Assembly (NCBI RefSeq): GCF_007830445.1
Contig: NZ_VLKR01000004.1
Span: 1-64,000 of the forward strand
Reading direction: 5' to 3'
DNA: 64,000 nt
DNA from: Sphingobacterium siyangense
Lineage (GTDB): Bacteria; Bacteroidota; Bacteroidia; Sphingobacteriales; Sphingobacteriaceae
Shown here: positions 63,063-64,000 of the stretch, piece by piece
Layout: the number at the start of each line of letters is the position of its first letter
How positions within the stretch are numbered: position 1 is the first letter of the stretch
Program-made: the position numbers and the translations under genes
Notes under the pieces: generated by a model
What the model saw: the letters and a program-made list of their open reading frames with translations, nothing else
What the model was told of the DNA's origin: nothing
Database searches by the model: none

Positions 63063-63100
63063 TTCAATGAGCTAGGAGTAGGTAAAGCCGGAAACATAGG

Positions 63101-63469
63101 TTATCGACTTAAACCATTTTGGATATTGCTTTTACATTGTTCGATTTGCTTTTTCATTACTTTAAGTTCCCTTATCTTAGCATCTATCTGTTCCAATTTA
63201 AGATCGAGCACTTCCATTTTACTTGTCTGAGTTAGCTCTTTTTGATACCATGCATCAATAACCTGCTTAATTTCAGCTAACGTAAAACCTACAGCTTTTG
63301 CCATCTTTATGAACCTCAGTTTTTCGATTACTTCATCATCGTAATAAACGTAGTTATTGGAAGTTATATCCTTTTTTGTCTTGCCAGAAATGAGTCCACT
63401 CTTTTCATAAAAACGTATAGTTCCAATAGGAATGTTCGCTTCCCTCGCTAGCTGACTAATTAATTTCAC
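63101..63469 (-). CDS. MerR-family transcriptional regulator
   Basis: 122 residues. Winged-helix LISQLAREANIPIGTIRFYEKSGLIS, then NYVYYDDEVIEKLRFIKMAKAVGFTLAEIKQ, and a C-terminal coiled coil KMEVLDLKLEQIDAKIRELK. One Cys near the end (QCKSN), not the CxxC metal site. Divergent from the alpha/beta hydrolase gene at 63593, with an operator-like palindrome between. Confidence 0.92.
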   Translation of the reverse strand: MKLISQLAREANIPIGTIRFYEKSGLISGKTKKDITSNNYVYYDDEVIEKLRFIKMAKAVGFTLAEIKQVIDAWYQKELTQTSKMEVLDLKLEQIDAKIRELKVMKKQIEQCKSNIQNGLSR

Positions 63470-63498
63470 TTGATAATCAATAGTTTAAAAAAATATCA

Positions 63499-63524
63499 CA
63501 AGTATAAAGTATACTTCATACTTG
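63499..63524. promoter_or_regulatory. MerR-type operator palindrome
   Basis: A 26-base near-perfect palindrome, CAAGTATAAAGTATACTTC then ATACTTG, 24 of 26 bases symmetric. It lies 30 bases beyond the merR ATG and overlaps the -33 TTG of the hydrolase promoter. Suits a MerR dimer that bends DNA. Confidence 0.65.
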
Positions 63525-63552
63525 TTGGTTGTAAAAATACAGTTTAAATTTG
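63522..63552 (+). promoter_or_regulatory. Promoter of the alpha/beta hydrolase
   Basis: TTG at 63522-63524 and TAAATTTG at 63545-63552, 20 bases between, fitting the Bacteroidota -33/-7 layout. The ATG at 63593 is 40 bases downstream. Confidence 0.6.
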
Positions 63553-63592
63553 TCTATAGAAAATCAATGGTCGCTATAAATATCTTTTTATC

Positions 63593-64000
63593 ATGAAAAC
63601 AGCATATTCCGACAAAGAACTTATTAAACTTGTACCTGGCTTCACAAGCAATTTTATCGTAATAAATGACATTTCAATCCATTATGTTCACGGAGGCAAA
63701 GGAGACCCCATAATTCTTATTCCGGGTTATCCAGAAACATGGTGGGCGTATCATCATGTAATGCCTATATTAGCAGAAAGCAACCAAGTATTTGTAGTTG
63801 AAATTAGAGGAATGGGTAGCTCGGATAAACCGGAAAATGGTTATGACAAAAAGAACATCGCCAAGGATATCTACAAATTAGTAAAGCATTTAGGCTTGGA
63901 CAGCATTTTTATTGCAGGTCACGATATCGGTGCACATGTTGCTTTTAGTTTTGCTTGTAATTATCCTCAAGCAACTAGTAAATTGATACTGCTGGATACA
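63593..64000 (+). CDS. Alpha/beta hydrolase, epoxide hydrolase-like, N-terminal part
   Basis: First 136 residues, cut by the window end. IHYVHGGKGDPIILIPGYPE, VEIRGMGSSDKPENGYDKK and the nucleophile elbow AGHDIGAHVAFSFA with Asp. Third epoxide-hydrolase/haloalkane-dehalogenase-like enzyme in the window, but no signal peptide, so cytoplasmic. Under probable MerR control. Confidence 0.85.
   Translation, partial: MKTAYSDKELIKLVPGFTSNFIVINDISIHYVHGGKGDPIILIPGYPETWWAYHHVMPILAESNQVFVVEIRGMGSSDKPENGYDKKNIAKDIYKLVKHLGLDSIFIAGHDIGAHVAFSFACNYPQATSKLILLDT

Noticed and set aside
1-64000. CRISPR array, tRNA, rRNA, complete insertion sequence, prophage
   Set aside because: No regularly spaced repeats, cloverleaf, rRNA core or transposase with terminal repeats were noticed. 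Only fragments and short dispersed repeats exist. A tRNAscan or IS search was not possible here.

Overview
The window looks like a chromosomal stretch from a Bacteroidota species of the Sphingobacteriaceae, most probably a Sphingobacterium (inference). The evidence is low-to-moderate GC, TAnnTTTG -7 promoter boxes instead of sigma70 -10 boxes, LytS/LytTR two-component pairs, a carboxypeptidase-regulatory-like plus beta-barrel outer membrane protein, SusD/RagB remains, and many AraC regulators and secreted alpha/beta hydrolases. No rRNA, tRNA, CRISPR array, intact insertion sequence or phage was seen.

Layout. 0-1.5 kb: the start of an Rpn/PDDEXK transposase-like nuclease gene with a perfect palindrome over its promoter, beside a C-terminal scrap of error-prone polymerase dnaE2 fused to the 3' end of an unrelated gene. 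1.5-5.2 kb: the oxidative pentose-phosphate operon gnd-zwf-pgl. 5.3-7.0 kb: a graveyard of small genes, including a toxin-like C-terminal tail with a probable immunity gene and a second tail/orphan-gene pair that has a deleted copy at 13.9 kb. 7-13.9 kb: an MBL hydrolase, HxlR, methyltransferase, TetR plus SGNH esterase, and two secreted proteins, interleaved with repeats and relics. 14-17.4 kb: AraC, HbpS-like, SDR and hydrolase genes. 17.8-25.4 kb: the most distinctive block, with two epoxide-hydrolase-type enzymes, a DsbD-N-like protein, a DUF1223 thioredoxin-fold protein, a two-CxxCH cytochrome P460-like protein, a lipoprotein, a DoxX-like protein and a LytS/LytTR pair, all on one strand. 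25.5-27.4 kb: two overlapping RlaP-type nucleotidyltransferases. 27.6-31.5 kb: secreted proteins and DinB. 31.5-32.9 kb: Crp/Fnr plus MBL. 33.2-37.4 kb: a complete EmrAB-TolC-type efflux operon. 37.5-44.9 kb: AraC regulators with an alcohol dehydrogenase, dienelactone-type hydrolase, acetyltransferase and cupin. 44.9-51 kb: a frameshifted GT39 mannosyltransferase-like gene and a second LytS/LytTR pair, bounded by a 51-bp direct repeat. 51-59 kb: an outer membrane receptor, serine hydrolase, DUF2625, SanA-like and endonuclease/phosphatase proteins. 59.1-64 kb: a SusD relic, SRPBCC and DUF5519 proteins, selO, and a MerR regulator divergent from a hydrolase cut by the window end.

The genes mostly serve carbon metabolism, small-molecule detoxification (epoxide hydrolases, efflux, SDR, AraC-linked oxidoreductases), redox work in the envelope, and surface sensing. 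Two cross-cutting themes stand out. First, there are many relics and single-base frameshifts (9.7, 28.3 and 46.3 kb), with leader-like hairpin elements at 9.2, 14.0 and 41.1 kb that have lost their downstream genes. Second, several regulator genes have a -7 box ending 4-6 bases before the ATG, which implies leaderless mRNAs. The best candidate for an undescribed system is the 17.8-25.4 kb envelope redox/epoxide block with its sensor pair; the tandem RlaP pair is the second.
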